Shown here: one piece after another, positions 19,765 through 28,835 of the stretch
How positions within the stretch are numbered: position 1 is the first letter of the stretch
Layout: the number at the start of each line of letters is the position of its first letter
Assembly: GCA_902527485.1 (NCBI GenBank)
Contig: CABZPB010000011.1
Location: 1 to 32,671 of the forward strand
Origin: an uncultured Pelagibacteraceae bacterium
GTDB taxonomy: Bacteria; Pseudomonadota; Alphaproteobacteria; Pelagibacterales; Pelagibacteraceae
Direction of reading: 5' to 3'
Length of the DNA stretch: 32,671 nucleotides
Translations under genes and position numbers: made by a program
Notes under the pieces: generated by a model
Databases searched by the model: none
What the model saw: the letters and a program-made list of their open reading frames with translations, nothing else
What the model was told of the DNA's origin: nothing

Positions 19765-20463
19765 TTATTTTTTTATGATTTCGTACTCAAAATTTTGAGA
19801 ATTTTCATTCACTTGTAGAAGCTTTGCACCATTTTTACTATGAAATTTTGTCGCCATTTTTGTGAGAGGCGACAGTGTTACTAGTCTATTTAAGTGATTT
19901 GAACTTTTAATTTTTTTAAAAACTTCATTAACAATTAATTTACCACCACCTTTTTTTTTGGACCAAACTGTGTATGCAATTGCAATTTGACCCACATTTT
20001 GCCCTCGAAGGGTGCTTTGTAAATATGCATCCTGACTGAACTTATCTAATTCCTCAACATTCTTGGGAACTTTATTTGTAAAAGCAAAACACATAACTGC
20101 ATGAATTTCTTTTTTGTATTTTACACCATAAATTTTTCTTCCATTACTTGTGCGGAAAGATACATCTAATTCTGGTCTTACTGGGTCCTCAGCTGTATTA
20201 CATTGTTTAAGTTCAACTAATTCTGCTCCCTTGATCCAACCAAAAAAATTATCAATATTTTTATTAATTATCTGCTTATTTTTTCTCAATCTAGCTTTAA
20301 TTCTAGGTTTAAATTTTTTGATATTTTTAGAGGTTTTTTTTTCAAGATATTTGGCAGTTAATTGATCCTTTACATTTTTGAGTATGTTGCCACTTTTTAG
20401 ATTATTGCTGTCCAAATATTTGGATGCTAATTTTTCTTTTACATTTTTAAATATTTCTTTCAT
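19765..20463 (-). CDS. GNAT-like protein with repeated basic N-terminal region
   Basis: C-terminus 'RLVTLSPLTKMATKFHSKNGAKLLQ' is GNAT/malonyl-CoA-decarboxylase-like; N-terminus has two copies of a [FL]KNVK[ED]xLx[SA]KYL[DE] unit. Confidence 0.45.
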   Translation of the reverse strand: MKEIFKNVKEKLASKYLDSNNLKSGNILKNVKDQLTAKYLEKKTSKNIKKFKPRIKARLRKNKQIINKNIDNFFGWIKGAELVELKQCNTAEDPVRPELDVSFRTSNGRKIYGVKYKKEIHAVMCFAFTNKVPKNVEELDKFSQDAYLQSTLRGQNVGQIAIAYTVWSKKKGGGKLIVNEVFKKIKSSNHLNRLVTLSPLTKMATKFHSKNGAKLLQVNENSQNFEYEIIKK

Positions 20464-20487
20464 GTTTAATCTTTCATTAGCAACTTA

Positions 20488-20652
20488 TTAAAAATATAAT
20501 AAAGTAAAAATTGCTCCTAAAATTACAACAATAATTATTGCAACAATGTAATTTATTTTGATATTAAATTTCTTATAAACTAATTCATTTATATTTTCCC
20601 AAAAAAGAACAATTAAGAAAACAATAATTGCTGGTATTATAAATTTAATCAT
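20488..20652 (-). CDS. Small two-TM protein (54 aa)
   Basis: Hand translation MIKFIIPAIIVFLIVLFWENINELVYKKFNIKINYIVAIIIVVILGAIFTLLYF; fills the gap between flanking minus-strand genes. Confidence 0.55.
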   Translation of the reverse strand: MIKFIIPAIIVFLIVLFWENINELVYKKFNIKINYIVAIIIVVILGAIFTLLYF

Positions 20653-20663
20653 AAAACTTTAAA

Positions 20664-22097
20664 TTAAGAATTTTTGTCTCCAACATATACTGAAACACCT
20701 CTAGAATTAATATCAACATCAAATTTTTTGTGTAAAGGAGGAAAAGCTCTCTGAGAACAGTCTAATCTATCACATGTCCTACATGACACACCTATTGGTA
20801 TTTCTGTGGATTTGTCGTTAATGTTCAAATTTTCTGAGTAAATAAACTCCTTAGCATATTTTGCTTCGCATCCCAGTCCTATCGATAAAATACTTTTCGA
20901 TTGTCCAAATCTTCCAATTCCTTTTTCAACTGTTCTAGCAATACATACGTACTTTTCGCCATTGGACATTTTACTCACTGCAGCTTGAATAACCCCAGGT
21001 CTCGTCAAAGCTGAGTAAACGTTCCAACGTGGACAAGCACCTCCATATCTTGGGATTTCTATTCCAGATAAAGAAAATCTTTTAGAAATATTTCCGGCCA
21101 TATCCACTCTTAAAAAATGAAATGGAATTCCTGGTAATTTTGGATCTTGTAAACAAGTTACTCTATGCGCTACTTGTTCAAAAGAAGTCGCAAAGGTGTT
21201 TTGCAATAATTCTAAATCATATTTTAGCTTTTTACATTCCGCATGAAATAATTTATAGGGCATTAGTATTGCCGCTCCACAGTAATTTAATAATGCAACT
21301 TTAGTCAATTTTTTAGACTCATCGGAAGGAAATTTGAATTTAGTTAAATATTCCTCAATTTCTTTATCAGAACCTTCTTGAGCTATTTGGGCGGCTGCAT
21401 GAAGTTTTTTTGTTTCTAGAGAACTATAGTCACTTAATAAAAGCTCTTTTTTATTTTTTCGATATATCTTAGAAAAAGGTTTTTTTTCCTCTGGAATAAC
21501 ATCTTTTACAGTTATGTCATATTCTGATTTTAAATAATCACATAGAGATATATATCTTGTTCGATTATTTTTTTGAACTTTTTCAAAAACTTTATTTGCA
21601 AAATCTTCTAATTTTGGAAAATAGTTTTTATGTTCTTGTAAAAAATCTGAAATAACTTCGCCTGGAAACGAATTTTTTCTATTATCAACGATCTTACCAG
21701 ATATTGTCTCAATTTTATTGATCATTTCGTGATCTTTCTTTTTTAAAATATCTCCCAATCTTACTATTGCTCTGCCAATTTTAGGATTTGTACCAACAAG
21801 ATCTTTAACTTCTGGGGCTAAAATATCTAAATCTTCAAACAATTTATCATCAAGAATTTCTGACAAAGTATTTTCTAAATTAATGTCAGTTTTTGAGGTT
21901 AATTGAGAAAGCTCAATATTCAGCTTTTCACAAACTTTTAAAAGTAAATCTCCATCTATTTTTCTTTTGCCACCCTCTATTAAGTTTAAATAACTGGGTG
22001 AAATATTTAAATCTTCGGCTAATTTGTTAGCTTGAAGACCTAATTGTCTTCGAAAAGCCTTGATTTTTGGTCCCAATTTTAAATCTAATTGACTCAT
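20664..22097 (-). CDS. XRE/ImmA-IrrE-type short-chain fatty-acyl regulator (ScfR/RamB-like)
   Basis: N-terminal HTH 'GPKIKAFRRQLGLQANKLAEDLNISPSYLNLIEGGKRKI'; C-terminal 'IPIGVSCRTCDRLDCSQRAFPPLHKKFDVD' cysteine motif typical of this family; divergent from aceA. Confidence 0.88.
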   Translation of the reverse strand: MSQLDLKLGPKIKAFRRQLGLQANKLAEDLNISPSYLNLIEGGKRKIDGDLLLKVCEKLNIELSQLTSKTDINLENTLSEILDDKLFEDLDILAPEVKDLVGTNPKIGRAIVRLGDILKKKDHEMINKIETISGKIVDNRKNSFPGEVISDFLQEHKNYFPKLEDFANKVFEKVQKNNRTRYISLCDYLKSEYDITVKDVIPEEKKPFSKIYRKNKKELLLSDYSSLETKKLHAAAQIAQEGSDKEIEEYLTKFKFPSDESKKLTKVALLNYCGAAILMPYKLFHAECKKLKYDLELLQNTFATSFEQVAHRVTCLQDPKLPGIPFHFLRVDMAGNISKRFSLSGIEIPRYGGACPRWNVYSALTRPGVIQAAVSKMSNGEKYVCIARTVEKGIGRFGQSKSILSIGLGCEAKYAKEFIYSENLNINDKSTEIPIGVSCRTCDRLDCSQRAFPPLHKKFDVDINSRGVSVYVGDKNS

Positions 22098-22103
22098 ATT
22101 TTC

Positions 22104-22208
22104 TATTTGTAAATTTTGTAAATTTATTTTTACAAAATTTTTCTATGATTTACAAGCCTTTTTAACTTTTAAGTAGATTTTGTAAATTTTGTAAATTATA
22201 AGATTTAC
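22104..22208. promoter_or_regulatory. Candidate operator array for the ScfR/RamB-like regulator
   Basis: Repeated TTTGTAAA-type elements: TTTGTAAATTTTGTAAATTT at 22106-22125 and TTTGTAAATTTTGTAAATTA from 22179, plus inverted TTTTTACAAAATTT and GATTTACAAG between, and AGATTTACAT at the end. Confidence 0.6.
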
Positions 22209-22370
22209 ATGGAAGAAAAATTAAAAAACACTGAAAAAGAAGCTCAAATCATCAGACATGAAGATCTAGCTAGACACAATAGCAGAGGGATCTACATGCG
22301 AGATGACCATTGTGACTGGGGTTCTAGTGGAATGAACGATTTAACTGAGACACTTACAGAGTCAAACTAA
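22209..22370 (+). CDS. 53-aa protein encoded between the regulator and aceA
   Basis: MEEKLKNTEKEAQIIRHEDLARHNSRGIYMRDDHCDWGSSGMNDLTETLTESN; uninterrupted ORF to TAA, composition protein-like. No obvious Shine-Dalgarno. Confidence 0.55.
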   Translation: MEEKLKNTEKEAQIIRHEDLARHNSRGIYMRDDHCDWGSSGMNDLTETLTESN

Positions 22371-22433
22371 ATCTTATAACTTCTACTAAATTTCATTTTT
22401 CAATAATAGCTTTTAAAACCAAAGGAAACGACA

Positions 22434-23711
22434 ATGAGTGCTGAAAATATCTCATACGATTTAAAAAGATTTGCAGGGATTAAAAGAGATTATACTCCAG
22501 AAGAAGTTGAAAGACTTAGAGGTTCTATTAAAATTGAATATTCAATTTGTAAACAACAATCCATAAAACTGTGGAAATTGTTAAATACTGAAAATTATGT
22601 AAATACTCTTGGGTCCCTGTCAGGCAACCATGCAGTCCAACATGCAAAAGCTGGTTTAAAAGCAATTTATTTAAGTGGTTGGCAGGTGGCTGCTGATGCT
22701 AACAGTGCAGGAGAAATGTATCCTGATCAATCTTTATATCCTTATGATAGCGCTCCGAAATTAGTAGAGTCTATGAATAATGCATTAATTAGAGCTGATC
22801 AAATCCAACATATGGAATTAAAAGATGGCGATATGAAAAAAGAAAAAAGAATTGATTATATGCTTCCAATTATAGCTGACGGTGAGGCAGGATTTGGTGG
22901 ACCTCTAAATGTATTTGAGCTCGCAAAAAAATTTATTAAAGCGGGTGCTGCTGGCGTTCATTTTGAAGATCAACTGGCGAGTGAAAAAAAATGTGGGCAT
23001 ATGGGTGGTAAAGTACTAGTTCCAACAGGTACGATGATTAAAAACTTAAAAGCTGCTAGGTTAGCAGCTGATATTGCAGATGTTCCTTTGATTATTTTAG
23101 CAAGAACAGATGCTAATGCTGCTAAATTAATTACAAATGATTTTGATGAAAATGATAAACCTTTCTTAACTGGAGAAAGATCTCCAGAAGGTTTCTATTA
23201 TGTAAAAGCTGGTATAGAACAAGCAATATCAAGAGGTCTTGCTTACGCACCCTACTCAGATTTAATTTGGTGTGAAACAGCAACACCAAATCTTGAAGAG
23301 GCCAAAAAATTTGCTGATGCAATTCATGAGAAATTTCCTGGAAAACTTTTAGCTTATAATTGTTCTCCATCGTTTAATTGGAAAAAACATTTATCGGATG
23401 AAGAAATAGCATCATTTCAACAAAAAATTAGCCAAATGGGTTATAAATTTCAATTTATTACACTAGCAGGATTTCATACTCAAAACATTGCTATTTTTGA
23501 ATTAGCAGAAAAATATAAAAAAGAAGGTATGGCTGCATACTCAAAAATTCAACAACTAGAATTTGCTCGTGAAAAAGATGGGTATACAAGCGTAAAACAT
23601 CAAAGAGAAGTTGGTACATCTTATTTTGACGCGGTGTCAAATACAATAAGTAGTGGTAAAAGTGCGACTACGGCAATGGAGGGCTCAACAGAGTCAGAGC
23701 AATTTCAATAA
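22434..23711 (+). CDS. aceA: Isocitrate lyase
   Basis: '[12 protein letters not shown]', '[10 protein letters not shown]', '[23 protein letters not shown]' (catalytic KKCGH), 'YNCSPSFNW'; AAAGGA Shine-Dalgarno. Confidence 0.97.
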   Translation: MSAENISYDLKRFAGIKRDYTPEEVERLRGSIKIEYSICKQQSIKLWKLLNTENYVNTLGSLSGNHAVQHAKAGLKAIYLSGWQVAADANSAGEMYPDQSLYPYDSAPKLVESMNNALIRADQIQHMELKDGDMKKEKRIDYMLPIIADGEAGFGGPLNVFELAKKFIKAGAAGVHFEDQLASEKKCGHMGGKVLVPTGTMIKNLKAARLAADIADVPLIILARTDANAAKLITNDFDENDKPFLTGERSPEGFYYVKAGIEQAISRGLAYAPYSDLIWCETATPNLEEAKKFADAIHEKFPGKLLAYNCSPSFNWKKHLSDEEIASFQQKISQMGYKFQFITLAGFHTQNIAIFELAEKYKKEGMAAYSKIQQLEFAREKDGYTSVKHQREVGTSYFDAVSNTISSGKSATTAMEGSTESEQFQ

Positions 23712-23765
23712 AAATATTTAAGTATATAATATTAACTAATAAATACCCTAGTTATGATGGGTTGA

Positions 23766-24533
23766 TTAAGTCTTAATATTATAACCTTTTTTTAAGAGAA
23801 CTGATACAGATATCACACATATAACTAGAAATGAGACCATTGATCCTACACTTATCCAAATATTAAAATCTGATATTCCATAAAATGAAAATCTTAAACC
23901 ATCAATTAAGTAAACTACTGGATTGAAATAAGAAACAGTTTGCCAGAATGGTGGCAGCATATCAAGACTATATAAACTACCCCCTAAAAATACCATTGGT
24001 GTAATAACTAATGATGGAACAATAGACATTTGTTCAAAGTTTTTACTTATAACACCAATTAAAAAACCAAATAATGCAAAAGTAAAAGAGACTAAAACCA
24101 ATAAAAATACCATTAATACTGGATACTCAACAGACACATCAGCAAAAAAAGAAGCTGTAATAAAGATTACAGCGCCAACAATTAAAGTTTTAGTAGCTCC
24201 TGCTCCTACAAAAGCTAAGACTGTTTCAAGTGTAGAAATAGGTGCAGCTAAGATCTCAGTAATGGTTCCGTTAAATTTTGGAAAAAATATCCCAAATGAA
24301 GTATTACTTATTGATTGAGTGAGCAGTGTTAACATTAATAATCCTGGAACGATGTAAGAACCATAACTCACGCCATCAATTTTTTGAATGTAACCTCCAA
24401 TCACTGAACCAAAAACAACAAAATACAATGACGTGGATATTACTGGTGATAGAAGCGACTGACCTACAGTTCTTAAAAATCTATTCATCTCATGAACATA
24501 TATAGCTTTAAAACCGTAATAATTAAATTTCAT
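23766..24533 (-). CDS. ABC-2 type transporter permease
   Basis: 255 aa, 6 TM; '[21 protein letters not shown]', '[17 protein letters not shown]'. Confidence 0.9.
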   Translation of the reverse strand: MKFNYYGFKAIYVHEMNRFLRTVGQSLLSPVISTSLYFVVFGSVIGGYIQKIDGVSYGSYIVPGLLMLTLLTQSISNTSFGIFFPKFNGTITEILAAPISTLETVLAFVGAGATKTLIVGAVIFITASFFADVSVEYPVLMVFLLVLVSFTFALFGFLIGVISKNFEQMSIVPSLVITPMVFLGGSLYSLDMLPPFWQTVSYFNPVVYLIDGLRFSFYGISDFNIWISVGSMVSFLVICVISVSVLLKKGYNIKT

Positions 24534-25458
24534 TATTTTCCTTAACTAAATTAACAAATATTTTCTCCAAATTACTTTGCTCTGTTTTTAAATCTCTTAA
24601 TCTTAAACCAGTATCTTTTAAATCCTGCAATAAATTAGTTATGCCTGTTTGTTTTTCTTTCAAACTGTAAGTATAATTTAAAAACATTTTATTGTCTCCA
24701 ATATTTAAATTATATTTTTCTAATGATTTTGGTATTTCGTTAATGCTTTCTTGTAATTCAATTATAAGTTTTTTTTGGCCCATCTTTTTTAACAATTCTT
24801 TTTTTTCTTCAACAAGTATTATTTCGCCCTGGTTAATCACCCCAACCCTATCTGCTATTGCTTCAGCTTCTTCAATATAATGAGTTGTTAAAATAATTGT
24901 CACTCCTGTTTTTCTTAATGTATCTACAACTTCCCACATTTCTTTTCTTAATTCCACATCTACCCCTGCTGTGGGTTCATCTAAAAATAATATCTTTGGT
25001 TCATGAGATAGAGCTTTAGCAATTAAAACTCTTCTTTTCATCCCGCCAGATAATTGTCTTAATCTTTGATTTTTTTTATCCCATAAACTTAAATCCTTTA
25101 AAATTTTTTCTATGTGTTCAGGTTTTGGGGATTTACCGTATAAACCTCTTGAATATGATACGGTATCAAAAACTGTTTCAAAAGACTCTAAACTTAATTC
25201 TTGAGGTACCATGCCGATTCTAGATCTTGTCTCTCTATAATCCTTGATAATATCAAAACCATCAACAGAAACAGAACCAGATGAGGGTGTAACAATGCCA
25301 CAAATTATACTTATTAAAGTAGTCTTTCCTGCACCATTTGGTCCGAGCATTGCAAGGATTTCACCCTGTTTAACTTCAAGACTAACTTTTTTTAATGCAT
25401 TAAACCCATTATCATAAACTTTGGAAAGATTATTAATTACTATTTGGTTAACTGACAT
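24523..25458 (-). CDS. ABC transporter ATP-binding protein (ABC-2 export type)
   Basis: Walker [11 protein letters not shown], signature [15 protein letters not shown], Walker [13 protein letters not shown]; overlaps permease start. Confidence 0.94.
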   Translation of the reverse strand: MSVNQIVINNLSKVYDNGFNALKKVSLEVKQGEILAMLGPNGAGKTTLISIICGIVTPSSGSVSVDGFDIIKDYRETRSRIGMVPQELSLESFETVFDTVSYSRGLYGKSPKPEHIEKILKDLSLWDKKNQRLRQLSGGMKRRVLIAKALSHEPKILFLDEPTAGVDVELRKEMWEVVDTLRKTGVTIILTTHYIEEAEAIADRVGVINQGEIILVEEKKELLKKMGQKKLIIELQESINEIPKSLEKYNLNIGDNKMFLNYTYSLKEKQTGITNLLQDLKDTGLRLRDLKTEQSNLEKIFVNLVKENNEI

Positions 25459-25505
25459 TGTGTCAGACTTATAGACATTAATTTTTCTAATGCAATCGAC
25501 TAATA

Positions 25506-26948
25506 TTAAAACCTTTTAGCTTTTAAAACTAATAATGGTAAAAAAGTTGCAATTACAAAAGATAAAAATAATAATGACTGTGACACAATAGGTATAAACA
25601 ATTCTTTGGGTAAAAGGATACCAACTAATAAACTTTTAGAAAAATCAGGAGCAGGAAACATTAAAAAACCTCCAATCAGTCCAATTATAATTGAAATATA
25701 CGCATTTTTTTCTTTAATGTTTTTATTATAAAAACTGTAAAAAACGGTAAGCACAAAAGCACAACAGAATAAATCAGCTAGTAAAAATAAATATAAAATA
25801 TCAAAACCTTTTGATGCAACTATAAAAGAAATAAAAGATAAAAATAAAATTACATATTTGGATAAATCTAAATAATTTGTTTTTTTATCTAGATTAAATG
25901 TTGCTTTACCATCTACAACAATTAAGCTTGATATAGCATTTACCAAAGTATCTAAAGTTGAGATAGTTAATGCCAAACCTAATATAATTACTACAACAGA
26001 AAGTAGTTCTGTTTGATCTTTAAGTAATAATGTAAAAAAACCAAGATCTGGTCTCTTAGTTGGATCTATTGAGAAAGCGACCATTCCTGAAAATCCCATG
26101 TAAAATACAATAGGTATAATTATAAAAAAAGATATAATTAAGCTTTTTCTAAGAGTTTCAAAATTCTTTGCAGCATACACTCTTTGCCAATTACCCTGAT
26201 GAAATAAATTAGTTGCTGCTACTGCAATAAAAAAAGTTAGACCAGCTGTATAACTTGGCACATAAGAATAGCTTAATAGTTGAGGATTTTTTTCTTTTAT
26301 AAAATCAAAAGAAAATTCAGATCCTGTAAAAGAGCTTATATAAGCTAAAGAAATTAACAAAAGAACTGCAATAACAACCATCTGAATATTATCAGTAAAT
26401 ATTGACGCTCTTAAACCCCCGTACAAAGTATATGCAAGTGTAGATATAAGCACAATTAGAGCAGTTATCCAAAGCTCTGTACCTGAAATATAATTAATTA
26501 AAACAGCTACAGCAGTAACTTCAGCACACAGAAAGATAAACATATAAAAAATTGTCATTAATAAAATTAATTTAAATAAACTTTTTCCAAACTTTTTGCG
26601 CATAAACTCAATCAAAGAAGACCCTTTAGGGAAGTCTTTTCTAATTTTTTTTCCAAGATATATTAAAAAAAACATTGGAAAGGCAGTTCCAAGTGAATAT
26701 CCTATAATAGCTCCTATTCCTCCCCATGTTGCTGCTGATGCTGGGCCGAATAGTATCCAGGCTCCTAAAGCTGAAGCAGTTAAACTTGTTGTTAAAGAAA
26801 ATAATCCAATATTTCTATCTGCGGTTAAATAGTTGTTTAAACCTTGATAGTTTCTCGAGTTATATAGGCCCAACAAAACAAATATCAAACTTATAATAAT
26901 AACTAAAGTTAGTGAAGTTGATTGGCTTAAAAAAAATGTGTTATCCAT
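25506..26948 (-). CDS. thiV: Sodium:solute symporter family, probable thiamin/HMP precursor transporter (ThiV-like)
   Basis: SSS-family topology (about 13 TM, '[17 protein letters not shown]'); directly preceded by a TPP riboswitch. Confidence 0.78.
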   Translation of the reverse strand: MDNTFFLSQSTSLTLVIIISLIFVLLGLYNSRNYQGLNNYLTADRNIGLFSLTTSLTASALGAWILFGPASAATWGGIGAIIGYSLGTAFPMFFLIYLGKKIRKDFPKGSSLIEFMRKKFGKSLFKLILLMTIFYMFIFLCAEVTAVAVLINYISGTELWITALIVLISTLAYTLYGGLRASIFTDNIQMVVIAVLLLISLAYISSFTGSEFSFDFIKEKNPQLLSYSYVPSYTAGLTFFIAVAATNLFHQGNWQRVYAAKNFETLRKSLIISFFIIIPIVFYMGFSGMVAFSIDPTKRPDLGFFTLLLKDQTELLSVVVIILGLALTISTLDTLVNAISSLIVVDGKATFNLDKKTNYLDLSKYVILFLSFISFIVASKGFDILYLFLLADLFCCAFVLTVFYSFYNKNIKEKNAYISIIIGLIGGFLMFPAPDFSKSLLVGILLPKELFIPIVSQSLLFLSFVIATFLPLLVLKAKRF

Positions 26949-26951
26949 TTG

Positions 26952-27020
26952 TATCCCTTTCTGAATTACCGGACAGGTTCTTAGGGTTTAATCTCAGTCT
27001 GTTAAGACACCCCTTTAAAG
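26952..27020 (-). promoter_or_regulatory. TPP (THI-box) riboswitch
   Basis: Minus-strand RNA CTTTAAAGGGGTGTCTTAACAGACTGAGATTAAACCCTAAGAACCTGTCCGGTAATTCAGAAAGGGATA contains GGGGTGTC, CTGAGA, ACCC..GAACCTG, CCGGTAAT and 3' GGGA in canonical order. Confidence 0.92.
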
Positions 27021-27025
27021 TTTAA

Positions 27026-27313
27026 TTATACTTTATTACCCATGATTTCAACCATACATTTGGTTGCATATTCTTTCCATTCAGCTGAATTTTTGCCTTT
27101 GAGACTATTTAAGTGATCACGATTATTTTGAATATTTTCTTTATGTTTAATTTTATCTTTTTCATCTAAATTTGCCTCCATGTTTACTAAATTTGTCTCC
27201 ATGGCTCTTATCCAGCTATTTCCTAACTCAACACGCTTTTTATCATCTTTTTCATCGCAAATTTGTTTAAAAAAGTTAAAAATAACATCGTCTGTCTTTA
27301 CTGAGTTATTCAT
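27026..27313 (-). CDS. Hypothetical protein (95 aa)
   Basis: Charged, helical-looking ORF MNNSVKTDDVIFNFFKQICDEKDDKKRVEL...; compact fit between neighbours. Confidence 0.65.
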   Translation of the reverse strand: MNNSVKTDDVIFNFFKQICDEKDDKKRVELGNSWIRAMETNLVNMEANLDEKDKIKHKENIQNNRDHLNSLKGKNSAEWKEYATKCMVEIMGNKV

Positions 27314-27323
27314 AAAATGAATA

Positions 27324-27503
27324 TTATTTTTTAAAGCAATTATTTACTAAGATTGCCATTAAAATCCACATTACAAAAACTTCACCATTTGTAAAAGAAT
27401 AATCCGCTCCGGCAAAACCAGCGGCAAAATTTATTGCATAAATAATTATTGTGGAAATAACCAAACTTATAAAAAGATTTATAAGCCCGCTTACATATTT
27501 CAT
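27324..27503 (-). CDS. Small two-TM protein (59 aa)
   Basis: Hand translation MKYVSGLINLFISLVISTIIIYAINFAAGFAGADYSFTNGEVFVMWILMAILVNNCFKK. Confidence 0.55.
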   Translation of the reverse strand: MKYVSGLINLFISLVISTIIIYAINFAAGFAGADYSFTNGEVFVMWILMAILVNNCFKK

Positions 27504-27596
27504 GATTTTATCTTAACCAGAATTAATGTTAATGCAAATAATATTTCTATTCTAAAGTGAATTTTTTATGAAGGCTGAATATTACAAAACAGTCAG

Positions 27597-27651
27597 GTTG
27601 TATTCAAGAAATATATTTTATTTAAATTAAAATAAATTAGTTGAATACAAC
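27597..27651. repeat. Long inverted repeat / hairpin
   Basis: GTTGTATTCAA (27597-27607) and TTGAATACAAC (27641-27651), 11-bp perfect arms; loop contains a second TTTATTT/AAATAAA pairing. Confidence 0.65.
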
Positions 27652-27679
27652 TTAACTAAGATTTAGTATTTTTTCATAA

Positions 27680-27797
27680 GGAGGTAGTTTCTATGAATAA
27701 AATGCCACCTGATACTTAGCTGGCTAGCTTTATATTTCATAAAAACGAAAACAGAAAAAAAAGTCTAGTTAGACTTAAGTGCCAAAGAAGTGATTAA
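27680..27797 (+). other. Candidate leader peptide/short ORF with in-frame TAG and sequestered Shine-Dalgarno
   Basis: AAGGAGGT followed by ATG at 27693: MNKMPPDT-TAG(27717)-LASFIFHKNENRKKSLVRLKCQRSD-TAA(27795-27797). AGGT of the SD can pair with ACCT at 27707-27710. Confidence 0.4.
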
Positions 27798-27837
27798 GGG
27801 ATGCTTTTTTGGTTAAATAACCAAAAAGCAAACCCTT
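27796..27837. terminator. Hairpin, possible terminator for flanking transcripts
   Basis: AAGGG-AT-GCTTTTTTGGTT-AAAT-AACCAAAAAGC-AAA-CCCTT; lies just 3' of the short ORF and 3' of the cytochrome c' gene on the other strand. Confidence 0.55.
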
Positions 27838-27851
27838 CGTCAATTCTAAAT

Positions 27852-28307
27852 TTAATGTGGTGCTCTAAATTTACTATGACAAGCTTTGCAATTGCTCCAC
27901 ATCATTTGAGTTAGAGAAGCCCTAATATCATCAGAGTCCTCTATTAATGATGTTAATTTGATCATATCATCCGATGATTTTTTCATTAAATCATTGAACT
28001 CTTTTTTATTTTCCCAGATCAAAGGAAGGGCCTCGGTTTTAAAACCTTCTTTTGAATTTTCTGGAAAATATTCAATTAAAGTTTTGTAATTTTCACTCAT
28101 TTCTATCATTAAAGATTTCGACTTATCAAATTCTCCTTTACTGGCCAAAGCTTGTACTCTTTTTGCAGTGCTATAATTCTTGCTAAATAGAGCTTTTCTT
28201 CCTTTTATTATTTCCTCAACAGACATTTCAGAATTAACTGGAAGTGACAATAATACGAAAATTAAAATGCAGAAAAAATATTTAATTACTTTTATAATAA
28301 ATAACAT
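27852..28307 (-). CDS. Cytochrome c' family protein
   Basis: Signal peptide plus C-terminal CKACHSKFR heme-binding motif and helical body. Confidence 0.88.
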   Translation of the reverse strand: MLFIIKVIKYFFCILIFVLLSLPVNSEMSVEEIIKGRKALFSKNYSTAKRVQALASKGEFDKSKSLMIEMSENYKTLIEYFPENSKEGFKTEALPLIWENKKEFNDLMKKSSDDMIKLTSLIEDSDDIRASLTQMMWSNCKACHSKFRAPH

Positions 28308-28835
28308 ATGAAATTAAAGAATACCCTAACAGAATATGGAGCTATTTCCAGAATATTTCATTGGTTAAGTGCCACAGTATTAATAATTCAAATTCCTTTA
28401 GGCATGTATCTAGTAGAAATGGATTTTAATGAGAAAAGATTAACCATAGAAAATATTCACGTTATAGTCGGTATTAGTATATTTTACTTAACTATACTTA
28501 GGCTTATTTATAAAACTTTTAATCCAACTCCAAAATTAAATAATAGTATTTTTCCTGGTCAGAAAATAATTGCAAAATTAAATCATGTGTTTTTATATAT
28601 TTCAATTTTAATGATTACTATCTCAGGTGCTCTAAAAAAATTATATAACGGTGAGGAGCTTAATATGTTTTTTTTTAATCTTGAAATTCAAGATAATTTT
28701 GATTTAGCAGAAATATTTTACGAAATACATATAATCGGAAATTACACGCTTATAGGATTAATAACATTACATATATCTGCCGTTATAATCCACAAAATTA
28801 TATTTAAAGAAAATTTACTAAGAAGAATTTTATAG
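28308..28835 (+). CDS. Cytochrome b561
   Basis: 'ISRIFHWLSATVLIIQIPLG', 'IHVIVGISIFYLTILRLIYK', 'NHVFLYISILMITISG', 'YEIHIIGNYTLIGLITLHISAVIIH' with spaced His residues. Confidence 0.88.
   Translation: MKLKNTLTEYGAISRIFHWLSATVLIIQIPLGMYLVEMDFNEKRLTIENIHVIVGISIFYLTILRLIYKTFNPTPKLNNSIFPGQKIIAKLNHVFLYISILMITISGALKKLYNGEELNMFFFNLEIQDNFDLAEIFYEIHIIGNYTLIGLITLHISAVIIHKIIFKENLLRRIL

Noticed and set aside
23131-23370. 79-aa minus ORF opposite aceA
   Set aside because: Antisense shadow of a highly conserved enzyme.
26596-26832. 78-aa + strand ORF opposite the SSS symporter
   Set aside because: Antisense shadow with no motif or RBS.
27568-27627. Short + strand ORF MKAEYYKTVRLYSRNIFYLN before the mini-ORF
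   Set aside because: No RBS, overlaps the long hairpin; insufficient evidence for coding.
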